A stretch of 64,000 nucleotides of DNA from Laspinema sp. D2d (GCF_025370755.1 NZ_JAMXFC010000025.1:1-64000), one strand, 5' to 3'. Counted from the stretch's first letter, positions 26,205-35,363 are shown. Made by a program: numbers and translations. Notes: generated from the letters alone by a model not told the origin.

Positions 26205-26270
26205 TGATAACTATCAATGCCCACAGTTTAGGAATCATCACCCGGCTAAACTGTCGGAGGCGACACTTTG
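26205..26270. repeat. Two palindromic repeats
   Basis: Copies at 26205-26230 (GATAACTATCAATG...CCACAGTTTA) and 26247-26270 (TAAACTGTCGGAGGCG...ACACTTTGG). These are the last copies of the family seen in the window. Confidence 0.6.
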
Positions 26271-26288
26271 GAGAAAAACTCTGCCGCA

Positions 26289-26332
26289 TGACCCGCGACG
26301 ATCGCCCAGTCTCTGCGAAGGAGAATCGCTTT
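26289..26332. repeat. Small dispersed repeat, GGAGAATCGC type
   Basis: CCCGCGACGATCGCCCAGTC followed by TCTGCGAAGGAGAATCGC and TTTCAA. A similar word, GGGCGTCTCCCAAGGAGAAT with CGCCTTCCAA, sits inside the coding region at 47.41-47.45 kb. A second short repeat (GTAGGCATAGTTAAGCGC...GGCTGCGCCAACGC) follows at 26.46-26.51 kb. Confidence 0.5.
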
Positions 26333-26560
26333 CAACCTGGACCATTTCTGCGAAGCCATTCACATCCACGCCCGATTCTCTGGCTGTTGCCATCTAGGGA
26401 TTCGACCCTGAGCGTGACATGGGCTAGAAACTAAAACGGGTTGCAGGTTGTTAGTGGCGATCGCAAGTAGGCATAGTTAAGCGCTTCGCGCAGGCTGCGC
26501 CAACGCTGTGCGGCGTTCCAGAAAACTGAAAACAGTACCCAGAGTATGAGTCCTATGAAA

Positions 26561-27016
26561 CTAAGGATTAATGGTAAACTCTTTAATGGTAGGTTCGGAG
26601 TTTGCTACATTAGGTAGAGTAAGAATTACTTGATAGTTTCCCGGTTGCCATCCTCTCGCTGGACTAGAAATTGATGACACGACAAAGTTATCACTTCCTT
26701 TAGGCTTGATTGTTTCTTGGGTCAGCGGAATTTCTTGTCCCGCTACCGGACCAGTATTGGGCAAGTATTTCCAATCGACAGTAACTAGGGTATTACTTGA
26801 AGCATTTTTCAAATTAGCACTAACAAATAATGGCTGGTTTTTATTGTCAAACACTGGTGAGTCTTCTTGACAAAAGCCTTCGACATTTAATTGTTCACAA
26901 GTTTTAATCTCAGACAGTTGAGGTTTCCTGAATGGTCCACAACTCGTTACCCCCACTAGGCTAAAAGCCAAAGCAAGGGGAAAGAATGAAGTTCGGAAAT
27001 ATCGCGTTAAAATCAT
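26561..27016 (-). CDS. Lipoprotein, unknown
   Basis: A 151-residue protein with a lipoprotein signal: hydrophobic FPLALAFSLVGVTSCG, with a lipobox ending at Cys26, so it should be lipidated and anchored on the outer face of the inner membrane or in the outer membrane. The mature part is beta-rich (PVFDNKNQPLFVSANLKNA, TVDWKYLPNTG, GWQPGNYQVILTLP), like an Ig-type or DUF-like carrier domain. It lies 13 bp after the coiled-coil protein gene on the same strand, so the two are one operon. Confidence 0.78.
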   Translation of the reverse strand: MILTRYFRTSFFPLALAFSLVGVTSCGPFRKPQLSEIKTCEQLNVEGFCQEDSPVFDNKNQPLFVSANLKNASSNTLVTVDWKYLPNTGPVAGQEIPLTQETIKPKGSDNFVVSSISSPARGWQPGNYQVILTLPNVANSEPTIKEFTINP

Positions 27017-27029
27017 TTAAAATCTCCGA

Positions 27030-28124
27030 TTAAATAGTCAAGGCTCTCTGAATCAATCGGTCTATAATAGAGGGTCTTTCCCCTGAAGTGATGTTAGTGG
27101 CAACACCTAGGAATTTTTCAGTTTCCTGCCGGAGCAAGCCATGTTCTAACCATTCTTGTGCGAAAAATTCATTTTGACCCGGTGTAGCAACTATATTGAG
27201 GAACTTCATAATAGCGGCATTTTCTTGCATTTCGTCATAAACTGCTAATCTTTCTTTAATAGTTACTTGCCCGTCTCGCTCGATTACTTGTTGTAAGTAG
27301 GCTTTTTGGAATTGGTAATAATTCCAGTCTGAAAGTTGTAGGTCCCCCACTCCTAAACCCATAATTTTTAAAGTATCTCTCCCGATTGATGAGCTAACGA
27401 TAGCCACCAAGTTAGTTCGTCTTTTAAATGCTTCAGCCTTTTGGTTGACTTCACTAATCAGCTTATCTAAAACATTATTAATGTCTTTGAATAACTGTTT
27501 TTGCATTTCTTCTATCTTTTCTAAAGTTGGAGCAACTAGCTCACTTCTAATTTTGCCTGGGGTGTAATCCTCGGCTATTGTAGCTACTTTATTCAAGCTA
27601 GATGCAATAATTTCTGCAACTTGACTTATCCGAGCCTCTACATAAACGTTAGTCTCATGCAGCAACGCTTTGGCTTCTTCTAAAGCCTCATTCAGGAAAG
27701 AGCGAAGTTCAGTTAGAGTCTGATTCAGCAATTCTTTGTAAGTTTCTCCTACATTGGTGATAATATTATTCGCAACTTCTTCAAACTTATTAGCCACAGC
27801 TATTCCAGCATTCTTGAGTTGGTCTGCTGCTTTGGTAATAACATAGTCTAATTTATTGAGTACACCATCAGCCAACCCCTTGAAAACATTGGCGATTGAT
27901 TCGACCACTTCTTTGATAAATTTAAAAGGATTGGGGACAGATATTTTCGGGATAAATGAACCAATTGAAGGAATTCTTCCCATATCAAAAGGGAGTATCC
28001 CATTGTTGCTGATTGTTTGAGCGAGGATATCGACGGGCAGGGCCAAACCGACCGTGCTACCTACCCCTTTTATAAAATTTTCACCTGCACCCACTGCCTT
28101 TTTCCAAGCCTTACTTAGGGACAT
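27030..28124 (-). CDS. Helical coiled-coil protein, unknown
   Basis: A 364-residue protein from ATG 28124 (MSLSKAWKKAVGAGENF); a GTG at 28157 would add 11 residues. The first 90 residues are Gly/Pro/Ile-rich and amphipathic (GVGSTVGLALPVDILAQT), then long alpha-helices with coiled-coil character (TLTELRSFLNEALEEAK, LVAPTLEKIEEMQKQLFK). The C-terminal part contains GRDTLKIMGLGVGDLQLSD. There is no signal peptide. The operon with a lipoprotein suggests envelope function, perhaps as a pore or scaffold protein. No family recognised. Confidence 0.6.
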   Translation of the reverse strand: MSLSKAWKKAVGAGENFIKGVGSTVGLALPVDILAQTISNNGILPFDMGRIPSIGSFIPKISVPNPFKFIKEVVESIANVFKGLADGVLNKLDYVITKAADQLKNAGIAVANKFEEVANNIITNVGETYKELLNQTLTELRSFLNEALEEAKALLHETNVYVEARISQVAEIIASSLNKVATIAEDYTPGKIRSELVAPTLEKIEEMQKQLFKDINNVLDKLISEVNQKAEAFKRRTNLVAIVSSSIGRDTLKIMGLGVGDLQLSDWNYYQFQKAYLQQVIERDGQVTIKERLAVYDEMQENAAIMKFLNIVATPGQNEFFAQEWLEHGLLRQETEKFLGVATNITSGERPSIIDRLIQRALTI

Positions 28125-28469
28125 ATTATTCGTAGCTATAAAATAAATGTGATCCACTCATACAAAAGACATTTACATTATCCGGACATCGGCAAGCATA
28201 TTTAAGGATGATGCCCAACGTAAAGCTCTAAGCTACTTCTAGGGACATAGGCTCCATACGATAGTGGCTCCTCAGCATTAGCCTGATCCCATGCGATAGA
28301 TAGCTGATTCCCTGGACAGTTTGGTTCACAGGCGATCGCATAAATTCGGATGAGAGCGCATAAACCAATCTTAGGGAAATCTTGCCGAATCACTCCTAAA
28401 TCAATACTGAGATAGAGGCATGAAAAACCGAAGGGGCATAAACTAAGAGCAACCATGAGGAGTGGCAAA

Positions 28470-28718
28470 ATGACGAGAGAAGTTACGGACGCCAAGGGAA
28501 TCACCTGGAGTTGTGTTCAGGCTTATGCGGGTCTTTCAGATGAGCCAGAAAACCGGGAGGCGGCCCAAGTGAAAGGAACTAGCGATACTTATTGGGTCGT
28601 TTGCACTCCGGATGGTGGGGCCAAGTCGGTACGGATTCAGCTAGAGGGTGAGTGGGAAAAATCTTACTCCGATGAAGAGTTGCTGGAGGCGCTCCAAGCC
28701 GAGCAGCAGGCAGATTGA
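28470..28718 (+). CDS. Small protein, unknown (MTREV-DAKGITWSC type)
   Basis: An 82-residue acidic protein from ATG 28470 (MTREVTDAKGITWSCVQAYA), with GAGGAG before it. The beginning looks like a conserved cyanobacterial small protein with a beta-rich first half (YWVVCTPDGGAKSVRIQLEG) and a helical acidic tail (EKSYSDEELLEALQAEQQ). It is transcribed divergently from the coiled-coil protein gene. Function unknown. Confidence 0.65.
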   Translation: MTREVTDAKGITWSCVQAYAGLSDEPENREAAQVKGTSDTYWVVCTPDGGAKSVRIQLEGEWEKSYSDEELLEALQAEQQAD

Positions 28719-28999
28719 GCGAGATTATTCGAGGGTAAATGGGACGCTGCAAACCAGTGCGACTCTAGTCCTCAGTGCCGATCGCCTTCCAAAACAAGAC
28801 CTCCAGTTCCAGTTCCACCCAGATAAATTACTCGCCAATCAGTTCGGCTTCCTAGGGCCAATCGCCACCAAAACCAGACCCCTCCAGTTTCAGCATGGGG
28901 CTTAGGTGGGATGGAGTGGAATCATGCTCCTGCTAGAAGCGATCGCCCATTCGGCCACCAAGCCAGTCGCCTGAGCCGGAGGAAACTTTGGCCGATGTT

Positions 29000-29032
29000 G
29001 CGGTAAGCACCAGCTATGCCGTAGGCTATCGC
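29000..29032. repeat. Small dispersed repeat, GCGGTAAGC type
   Basis: GCGGTAAGCACCAGCTATGC then CGTAGGCTATCGC, in the reverse orientation to the copies at 10.4 and 17.9 kb. It lies in a gap (28.72-29.48 kb) whose only other content is the hairpin element that follows. Confidence 0.6.
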
Positions 29033-29095
29033 TTGCCCATTCCCCTCGTCCTCCTCTAGTCAAATCGCTCTTTACCTGACTGGGTAAGACTTTGC

Positions 29096-29160
29096 CCAGG
29101 TGAACACAAGTCTGGTCAAATCGGGTTTTGCTATAAATAAGGTGACTTGTGTTCACCTGG
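29096..29160. repeat. Long hairpin element, copy 1
   Basis: CCAGGTGAACACAAGTC and GACTTGTGTTCACCTGG form a perfect 17-bp inverted repeat around 31 bases that include TATAAATAA. A second copy lies at 30281-30339 with similar outside sequence over about 150 bp (TCGCTCTTTACC; GCCTCCGCTGA), so this is a duplicated element, one copy on each side of the YcxB-like gene. Confidence 0.78.
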
Positions 29161-29477
29161 GTCCAATGGAAAGACTAGCCCTTTTTTTGGGTAAGATTTT
29201 GCCATGCCTCCGCTGAAACCCGAGTTCATCCGCCCCATCACCACCATCTGAAATCACGAGCACTTTCACGGCAGGAGTACCAACCGGCTTTGACCCAAAA
29301 TAGAAGGGTCCTATCCCCCGAAAAGAGTCGCTTTTTTTTCGAGGCGACTGGTCAATCCGACCGAGACTGCTCACCTACTTAGAAGGACCAATTTGGTGGC
29401 GGTTGTATTATTCGGGCATTGAGGTCGTTACAGCAGGACGTTCACTTATCAAATATTAGTTAAAGAAATACAAACCC

Positions 29478-29996
29478 ATGAATATCTCTCTTGAATACAG
29501 ATTGTCTCAAACCGAATTTAAGGAGGGGTTGATAATTGCTTACAAAGTTTTTCGCCTCATGCGTATTTACTTTTTTTATAAAATACTCGGCATAATATCG
29601 TTCATCATTGCGATAGTAAGTTTCCCGGTGGCAATCATTTATATGAAACTCGGATTATTAATCCTATCCACCTATTTGGGAATAGCGGGCTTTTTCCTAA
29701 TGCCCAAGGTTCAGTTTGGAGTCGTTGCCAAGCGAATTTATAAAGAATACCCCTATTTAGCAGAACCTGTTCAACTCTTAATAAATGACGACCTTTTTAT
29801 CTACACCAGTCCCGTGGGTAAAGCAGAATATGCCTGGAAAACAATCAAAAAAGTGGCTGAATCCAATTCCCTATTTGTCATGTTGCATATCACTAACGTC
29901 CATTATGTGCTTCCCAAGAGAGCATTTCCCAATGCAGAAACTATTGATTTATTTAAAACGATTTTGACGAATCATGATATAGAAATTTCCCAGTAA
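29478..29996 (+). CDS. YcxB-like membrane protein
   Basis: A 172-residue protein with two membrane segments in the first half (ILGIISFIIAIVSFPVAIIY and LGLLILSTYLGIAGFFLM) and a C-terminal soluble domain of the YcxB type: YTSPVGKAEYAWKTIKKVAE, FVMLHITNVHYVLPKRAFP. YcxB-like proteins are inner-membrane proteins of unknown function. The gene lies between the two copies of the long hairpin element. AT content is higher than in the neighbourhood, suggesting recent arrival. Confidence 0.75.
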   Translation: MNISLEYRLSQTEFKEGLIIAYKVFRLMRIYFFYKILGIISFIIAIVSFPVAIIYMKLGLLILSTYLGIAGFFLMPKVQFGVVAKRIYKEYPYLAEPVQLLINDDLFIYTSPVGKAEYAWKTIKKVAESNSLFVMLHITNVHYVLPKRAFPNAETIDLFKTILTNHDIEISQ

Positions 29997-30280
29997 ATGC
30001 AACTTAATCGTATCGGTTGCTAGAACTTAGAACTAGGGGTCATACGGACGCTAGAATAGCCCTGATTCTTATGGCCCCGGTTCACAAATAGAGGGGTCCT
30101 ATTTGCGAGGGAAAAAATGGCTTGGTGTGTTTGAGGCGATCGGTCAACTGCCAACGAGACCTATTGCCCACTAAGGGGAACCAACTTTGTCGCTGTTGCA
30201 TTCTTGGGCGATTCCACCTCATTCTGAGGCGGCTAACTTACCGAAATCGCTCCTTACCAGACAGGACAATGCTTTTGTGG

Positions 30281-30339
30281 GGTGAACACAAGTCCTGTGT
30301 CAAAGCTATTCCTTATAAATATGCCGACTTGTGTTCACC
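30281..30339. repeat. Long hairpin element, copy 2
   Basis: GGTGAACACAAGTC and GACTTGTGTTCACC are perfect 14-bp inverted arms around 31 bases that include TATAAATATG. It corresponds to the element at 29096-29160. The rest of 30.00-30.71 kb has no gene I can support; short plus-strand frames there cover the hairpin and look spurious. Confidence 0.75.
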
Positions 30340-30714
30340 TAGTCCCAGGATTGACAATGGCTCCACTGAGTCCGAAAAAAATGCTGTAACGAAACTCGCC
30401 CCATTCGCCCCACTCGCCTGAGAAACTGTAAACCATTTCAGTTTGGCCCGATGGGTCCAGAGGCAACCGTGATGACGCCAAGCGAGTCAGCCTGCGATTT
30501 GACTAGACACCGCTATTCGATAACCGGCAAAATCTTTCAGTTGGGGGCAAGTCAAAAGGCGATTCGCTTGACCCAGACTAACCGGGTTCCAACGTCGCCC
30601 TCTAACTCGTATCCATAACGGCCAACAATGGCCCTTATCCAGATGAATGACATCCGAGTGGGTGGGAATCTAGCCCATGACTAAAATTTTATCACGACAA
30701 CAAGACACCTTCTT

Positions 30715-31170
30715 TCAGCGCTCAACTTGATGGAACAACGCACCCCGTTTCTCCCAGCGAATCAAAGCCGGGTCATGGCTACGGCTCCACTTCTTGAATT
30801 CCTCGACCCCTTTGAGCACTGCTTCGTCAACTTCCTGGGCTGTCACTTTCAATCGTTGAGCGAGTTCTGCCGTAGTCAACGCTTTCGGCTTAATCGGTTC
30901 AGACATCACCGGCATGGAGCTACGTCTGCTGCCGCCTCTGCCCCCCGCACGCAAGACCGCCTCGACCACCGCCATCCGCTGTTGCAACTGGACCAGTTCG
31001 GACTTGAGTGCGTCGAGTTCGGGATTCTTCTGGGACCCGTCAAAAAACTCGCGCAGAATTTGCACTAACGCCGCACTCTCGCCTAGGTTGTGTTCTTCCA
31101 TATATTGACGGAGCCGGTTATGGTATTCCACCGGCAAATAACCCACAATCCGTTTCGTTGGCGGTGTCAT
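30715..31170 (-). CDS. Ribbon-helix-helix-like DNA-binding protein
   Basis: A 151-residue protein. Residues 5-45 (TKRIVGYLPVEYHNRLRQY, then LGESAALVQILREFF) look like a ribbon-helix-helix strand plus two helices. A coiled-coil part follows (LDALKSELVQLQQRMAVVEA), then a second helix-turn-helix-like part, LTTAELAQRLKVTAQEVDEA. Such two-part regulators sit next to integrases and plasmid genes. It is divergent from the tyrosine recombinase gene with about 240 bp between, so it may control it. That role is inference. Confidence 0.65.
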   Translation of the reverse strand: MTPPTKRIVGYLPVEYHNRLRQYMEEHNLGESAALVQILREFFDGSQKNPELDALKSELVQLQQRMAVVEAVLRAGGRGGSRRSSMPVMSEPIKPKALTTAELAQRLKVTAQEVDEAVLKGVEEFKKWSRSHDPALIRWEKRGALFHQVER

Positions 31171-31412
31171 GCTTCGAGTGTGCTGTAGTCGTGCTTTGCT
31201 CTCCCATCATAGCCGCTGATTTGCCCTCGAATTGCGTGCCATTTCCAACCCATTTAAAGCATGACTATGAATTCGTTGGAATTGTCTATTGGACAGGTTT
31301 GCGCCGGTCAGACTTGTGGAAATACCTCTTTACCTGAGTGTGGCAGTTTCGCCAAAAGCCCCTCCTTCATGCGACCATCAGAATAGCCCCAGTCGTTCGG
31401 GAGAGCGGCTCC

Positions 31413-32363
31413 ATGAGTTTATTAGTAGAATCTGTTGAACATCCGCACCCGTTGGCGTTACTTGAGCCATTGCCGCTCACCCGCCATCCCGCTGCGGTCT
31501 ATCTCAGCCAGCTTTCGGAAAACAGCCGCCGCACCATGACCCACAACCTCAATTGGTGCGCCAGAGTTTTGAGTGCCGGTCAGTGCGATCGCCTGACGTT
31601 GGACTGGTCTAAGTTGCGCTACGAACACACGGCAGCCCTGCGCGCAATCTTGCTCGAAATTCACCCGCCATCAACGGGGAATTTAAAGTTGACAGCAATC
31701 AAGCAAGTGCTCAAAGCAGCACGGAAGTTGCGGTTGATAGATGCCGATGATTATGAGGATGCCGTTTCCATTGACCGGATTCGCGGGGACGCTCCTCTGC
31801 GGGGTCGGTTGTTGCAGCCGGACGAAATTCAAGCCCTGGTGCGGGTTTGCCTCGAATCAGAGACAACCATTGGCGTTCGGGATGCAGCCGCAGTCGCCTG
31901 CTTCTGTGCTGGATTGCGACGCGCAGAAGTGGTGGCCCTGGACTACCAGGATTGCGTTTGGGAAACGCGCGGCCTGCTGGTGCGACAAGGCAAAGGCAAA
32001 AAGTACCGCCAAACCTACCTGCGACCCGGTAGCCTAGAGTTGCTGGAAAACTGGGTGAGCTTGCGCGGACGTAGGGCCGGACCCTTGTTTTACCACTGTC
32101 AATGGTGGGGCGAGATTGTTCCCAAACGAATTACCAGTGAGGCGATCGCATTGCGGTTGCAAGAATGGGGCAAGGTGGCTGGGTTGGAACCGTTCTGTGC
32201 CCATGATTTTAGACGCACGTTTATCTCGAACCTGTTGGATAAAGGGGTGGATATCGCGACAGTCCAGCAGTTGGCCGGACATAGCAATATCGGAACCACG
32301 GCCCGCTATGACCGCAGGGGCGAGGAGACTAAGCGCGCAGCCGTACAAAAGCTGGAGTTTTAA
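31413..32363 (+). CDS. Tyrosine recombinase (phage-integrase family)
   Basis: A 316-residue enzyme that breaks and rejoins DNA through a phosphotyrosine link. It has an N-terminal SAM-like DNA-binding half (YLSQLSENSRRTMTHNLNW) and a complete catalytic set in the C-terminal half: Arg in GLRRAEVVALD (about 170), a Lys in QGKGKKYR (about 194), HDFRRTF (His264, Arg267), His in LAGHSNIGTTARY (about 290) and the nucleophile Tyr299 in ARYDRR. The ATG at 31413 starts the conserved part; the longer frame from 31338 adds 25 residues with no similarity. No paired attachment sites are visible, so it may resolve plasmid multimers or integrate elements. Family certain, role open. Confidence 0.9.
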   Translation: MSLLVESVEHPHPLALLEPLPLTRHPAAVYLSQLSENSRRTMTHNLNWCARVLSAGQCDRLTLDWSKLRYEHTAALRAILLEIHPPSTGNLKLTAIKQVLKAARKLRLIDADDYEDAVSIDRIRGDAPLRGRLLQPDEIQALVRVCLESETTIGVRDAAAVACFCAGLRRAEVVALDYQDCVWETRGLLVRQGKGKKYRQTYLRPGSLELLENWVSLRGRRAGPLFYHCQWWGEIVPKRITSEAIALRLQEWGKVAGLEPFCAHDFRRTFISNLLDKGVDIATVQQLAGHSNIGTTARYDRRGEETKRAAVQKLEF

Positions 32364-32516
32364 AAGCTCGTTGCAGTGGAGTAGCCGTTGAGGTTTTTTC
32401 GGTTGCTTCCCAACGGAGGCGACTGACTCGACACCCAACCCGAACAACTTCGGGGATTCTGAACTCAACCGGGCAATTTTAGTTATCATACTAGCAAAGA
32501 AAAACCCGCCTGAACA

Positions 32517-33479
32517 ATGAGCGATAAAGCCCAAATAGAACCCACACCAGCCAAATTAGAAACTACAAAAACAACTGAAGCGCCTGCCAAATTAGAAACT
32601 ACAGAAACAATTGAAGTATCTGCCAAATTAGAAACTGCCGAAACAACTGAACCCGAACCCGAACCCGAACATAAGAGCGCATTTTTTCAAGCCGTTGGCA
32701 TCCTCCCCGGCGAGGTTAGCTTTGAGGAGGGGAGTATCATGTCAAAAGTGACGGTGGGGGGTAAGGAATATCCACTCTTGTTCAAGCCCCGGTTGATGTC
32801 CGCAATGGTCGCCTTAAAACTGGAGATAAAACAGTCGGGAGTAAGCACTCAACGGTTGATTGTTTATCCAAAGGTGATGCACTTCCCGAAGCAGGACCAG
32901 CCCCATCAGCTTGCTTTTCAGTTGGTGGGATTTGAGAAAGACCCGGCATCGTCCGCCATCTCCATGCAGCTAGAAGATTTTGAGTTTAAGTTGTCTGGGT
33001 TGTGGCAGTTTATCCCAGTTTGTCGGGTTCCGGTCATTTCGGTGTTCCGCAATTTTGACGAAGCCATCCACCAGAATTTAAAGAAATTAGACGAAGCAAT
33101 TGCGGCTAAAAAAAAGGTCAATTTCATGAAAGCGACCCATGTGCCTTTGATATGGAAAGATTCACCGTTCAAGCCATTCCGGTTCAACCCTAAACTCGAA
33201 AAAGAGGAGCAAGGTCGTCCACTGTTTCTGCAACTCAAAGCGAAGTTTATCCCGGAGAAAAACGGGTTTGAGTTTGTGGCATTACTCGCGCCACCGCTCG
33301 AAAAAGCACCTAAGTTTTTCAAGGCATCTAACGACGATAAAGCCACCGTCCAAAAGGAGAAAAGAAAGAACGCTACCCCTTCTAAGGCAAAGGCCACCCC
33401 CTCTAAGTCAAAGTCCAAACCTGCCCAAGCGAAGCCCAAACCCCGCCCGGTTAAAGCCCAACAAGAATCGGCGGAATAA
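32517..33479 (+). CDS. Protein with repeat-rich ends, unknown core
   Basis: A 320-residue protein. Residues 10-52 are a degenerate Ala-Lys-Leu-Glu-Thr repeat (PAKLETTE three times) and a Glu-Pro run. The core, about 55-260, is globular: FQAVGILPGEVSFEEG, VTVGGKEYPLLFKPRL, ALKLEIKQSGVSTQRLIVYP, LAFQLVGFEKDP. The last 55 residues are Lys/Ala/Pro-rich (SKAKATPSKSKSKPAQAKPK), like a histone H1 tail, and would bind nucleic acid. The core is familiar from cyanobacterial plasmid proteins without known function. A role in DNA binding or RNA binding is inference from the tail. Confidence 0.65.
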   Translation: MSDKAQIEPTPAKLETTKTTEAPAKLETTETIEVSAKLETAETTEPEPEPEHKSAFFQAVGILPGEVSFEEGSIMSKVTVGGKEYPLLFKPRLMSAMVALKLEIKQSGVSTQRLIVYPKVMHFPKQDQPHQLAFQLVGFEKDPASSAISMQLEDFEFKLSGLWQFIPVCRVPVISVFRNFDEAIHQNLKKLDEAIAAKKKVNFMKATHVPLIWKDSPFKPFRFNPKLEKEEQGRPLFLQLKAKFIPEKNGFEFVALLAPPLEKAPKFFKASNDDKATVQKEKRKNATPSKAKATPSKSKSKPAQAKPKPRPVKAQQESAE

Positions 33480-33686
33480 CGTGATGTGTCGAAGCTCCCA
33501 ACAATTACCAACTACTCAACCGCTAGGCTACAAGCGATCGCTTCCCTCCCGTTCCGAGAATAACTAAGTATTTTTTCGGATACTCACCCGACTTTGACGT
33601 AAGTTTTGAAATTTACTTGCGTGTTTTCCCGGATAAATTTTAGCCCAACAGAATGATGCTGGCAGTAAGATACAGGAAGGAAAATT

Positions 33687-34097
33687 ATGGCTCGAAGATT
33701 ATCCGGGACAGTGATTATCAACGGAACCGACGATGAAACCTGGGGTTCAAACGAAAAGGTCCACCGTTCGCATACCGTGACGATGGTCCTGAGCGAAAAC
33801 CAGCCCGCAGTCGCGTTAGATATTCCTCATGTGCGCTGGGGTGGCGAGTGTCGCGTTGAGGTCGGACTGACCGCCCGAGTTGTTGGCACAGGAGAAGTCC
33901 AAATCGAAGGCAATGCCAAGCTGTTTGAAGGAACTTCGGAGAATACTGACGATTTAGAGGATGAGAAAGTCGTCACTTTTACGGTACCTAAAGGAGGCCG
34001 TCCGGCCCATCACGGTGTCAATCTGCGTAACACAGAAAGCGGTGGCGGCGACCATGCCGAAATTAGCTTTTCTTTTACGAACTCAATTGACGAATAA
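33687..34097 (+). CDS. Small beta-rich protein, unknown
   Basis: A 136-residue protein, MARRLSGTVIINGTDDETWG ... EISFSFTNSIDE, mostly short strands, with Asp/Glu-rich turns and GGGDH near the end. AGGAAGGAAAATT before the ATG is a good ribosome site. It has no signal peptide or membrane segment. A good terminator follows 58 bp after the stop. I do not recognise the family. Confidence 0.62.
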   Translation: MARRLSGTVIINGTDDETWGSNEKVHRSHTVTMVLSENQPAVALDIPHVRWGGECRVEVGLTARVVGTGEVQIEGNAKLFEGTSENTDDLEDEKVVTFTVPKGGRPAHHGVNLRNTESGGGDHAEISFSFTNSIDE

Positions 34098-34154
34098 TCC
34101 TCGTTGAATGTTCTGCCATTTCCAAGAAGTGCCACGCCACTCAATCTCGTTTTC

Positions 34155-34184
34155 AAGCCCTGGTCATAAACAGCCGGGGCTTTT
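34155..34184 (+). terminator. Rho-independent terminator
   Basis: AAGCCCTGG / CCGGGGCTT stem (one G-T pair), 10-base loop, then TTTT. It ends the gene at 33687-34097. Confidence 0.65.
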
Positions 34185-34234
34185 GGTTGGCTGGTGATTC
34201 AGTGCGATCGCCTCATAGAAACTAGCCAATTCAC

Positions 34235-34254
34235 TCAGGTTCAGGCGCTTCCAC
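34235..34254. repeat. 20-bp direct repeat, left copy
   Basis: TCAGGTTCAGGCGCTTCCAC, identical to 35368-35387. On the minus strand both copies read as the same gene end (VEAPEPE stop here; VEAPEPD stop there), so the left copy is a remnant of the 3' end of the gene at 35364-36425. The pair brackets the MpaB-like gene. Confidence 0.7.
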
Positions 34255-34409
34255 TTGGCGGTATCCAAGGGCAACCGAGTCAAAACAGCCTCCTACCCAG
34301 CAGCCTCGAACCGCCCTGATAAAGCTGGAGTTAGCGCCGCATCTGTCGCTCATCTTGAGGAAACGGGTATAAGATAGATAAACTCTAGTGTTTGACCCAT
34401 CCTTATCCT

Positions 34410-35333
34410 ATGTCCTGGCTTGACTTTCGTTATGAGCGCTTTCGTCAGATTCAACAACTCGACCCGGTAGCCGACCATTGCCAGATTTGTCACCTTTTGA
34501 TGGGGTATGAATTTCCTTGGGATGTTACCCGCGCTCTTGAACTAGCCCTGCTCAAAACCTACTGCGTCCCGAGCATTTCCCAACTCCTCGACCGCACCGG
34601 CGAGTTCTATCAGCATACCCAAAAACGCTACGATGACACGGGTTTACTGGTGGCTCTCCTGTTCAAATGGGGTCACGAGAGTGAACAGGGTCAAGCCTCC
34701 ATTCGGCGGATGAATGCGATTCATGGACATTTTCCTATCAGCAACGAAGATTTTCTCTACGTTCTTTCGAGCTTTATCTACGAACCGATTCGGTGGAATG
34801 AGCGTTTTGGCTGGCGATTGTTTAGTGAAACGGAAAAGTTGGCTATTTTCTATTTTTGGCAAGCGGTGGGTCAAAAGATGCACATCCAGAACATCCCCAC
34901 CAATTATGAGGAATTTGCTCAATTCAACCGCGATTACGAACAAAAACACTTTACCTACTCGGATAGTAATCGGTCGGTGGGAGAATCAACGGTCAATTTA
35001 TTTCTAAGTTGGTTTCCGTCTCCAACTCGTTCCCTATTGAAGCCTTATGTTTTAGCGTTGTTTGATGAGTCAATGCTGACGGCGTTCGGTTGGTCTAGTC
35101 CTCCACAAGTTATCCGCAACTTAGTCGCAAATGGCCTAAAGTGGCGCAGTTGGGTTTCCCAGTGGCTTCCACCCAGACGCAACCCTGACTTTTTCACGGA
35201 GAGTCAAATCAGAAGTTACCCGCATGGCTATCAACTGGAAGATATTGGACCCCCTAGAATGTTGTCAGAACTTAATCGGAGTTTGAAAGTTAACGAACTG
35301 CCAACAACCAAAAAACCAAACACTCAAAATTAG
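34410..35333 (+). CDS. MpaB/Lcp-like oxygenase (DUF2236)
   Basis: The 307-residue protein fits the oxygenase MpaB / rubber oxygenase Lcp family: DPVADHCQICHLLMGYEFPW, ELALLKTYCVPSISQLLDRT, FKWGHESEQGQASIRRMN, then IHGHFPISNEDFLYVLSSF, FGWRLFSETEKLAIFYFW. The family binds haem b with conserved His residues (the HGHF and related positions). Cyanobacterial and fungal members are poorly known; some oxidise lipids or terpenoids. The ATG at 34410 is preferred to the TTG at 34392. The gene is bracketed by a 20-bp direct repeat and interrupts homologous gene ends, so it may have been inserted. Confidence 0.82.
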   Translation: MSWLDFRYERFRQIQQLDPVADHCQICHLLMGYEFPWDVTRALELALLKTYCVPSISQLLDRTGEFYQHTQKRYDDTGLLVALLFKWGHESEQGQASIRRMNAIHGHFPISNEDFLYVLSSFIYEPIRWNERFGWRLFSETEKLAIFYFWQAVGQKMHIQNIPTNYEEFAQFNRDYEQKHFTYSDSNRSVGESTVNLFLSWFPSPTRSLLKPYVLALFDESMLTAFGWSSPPQVIRNLVANGLKWRSWVSQWLPPRRNPDFFTESQIRSYPHGYQLEDIGPPRMLSELNRSLKVNELPTTKKPNTQN

Positions 35334-35363
35334 AAGGTGAATTCTAACTCAAAGGCAGCCGAT

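Noticed and set aside
30122-30421. Open frame of 99 codons
   Set aside because: It covers the second copy of the long hairpin element and appears to be chance.
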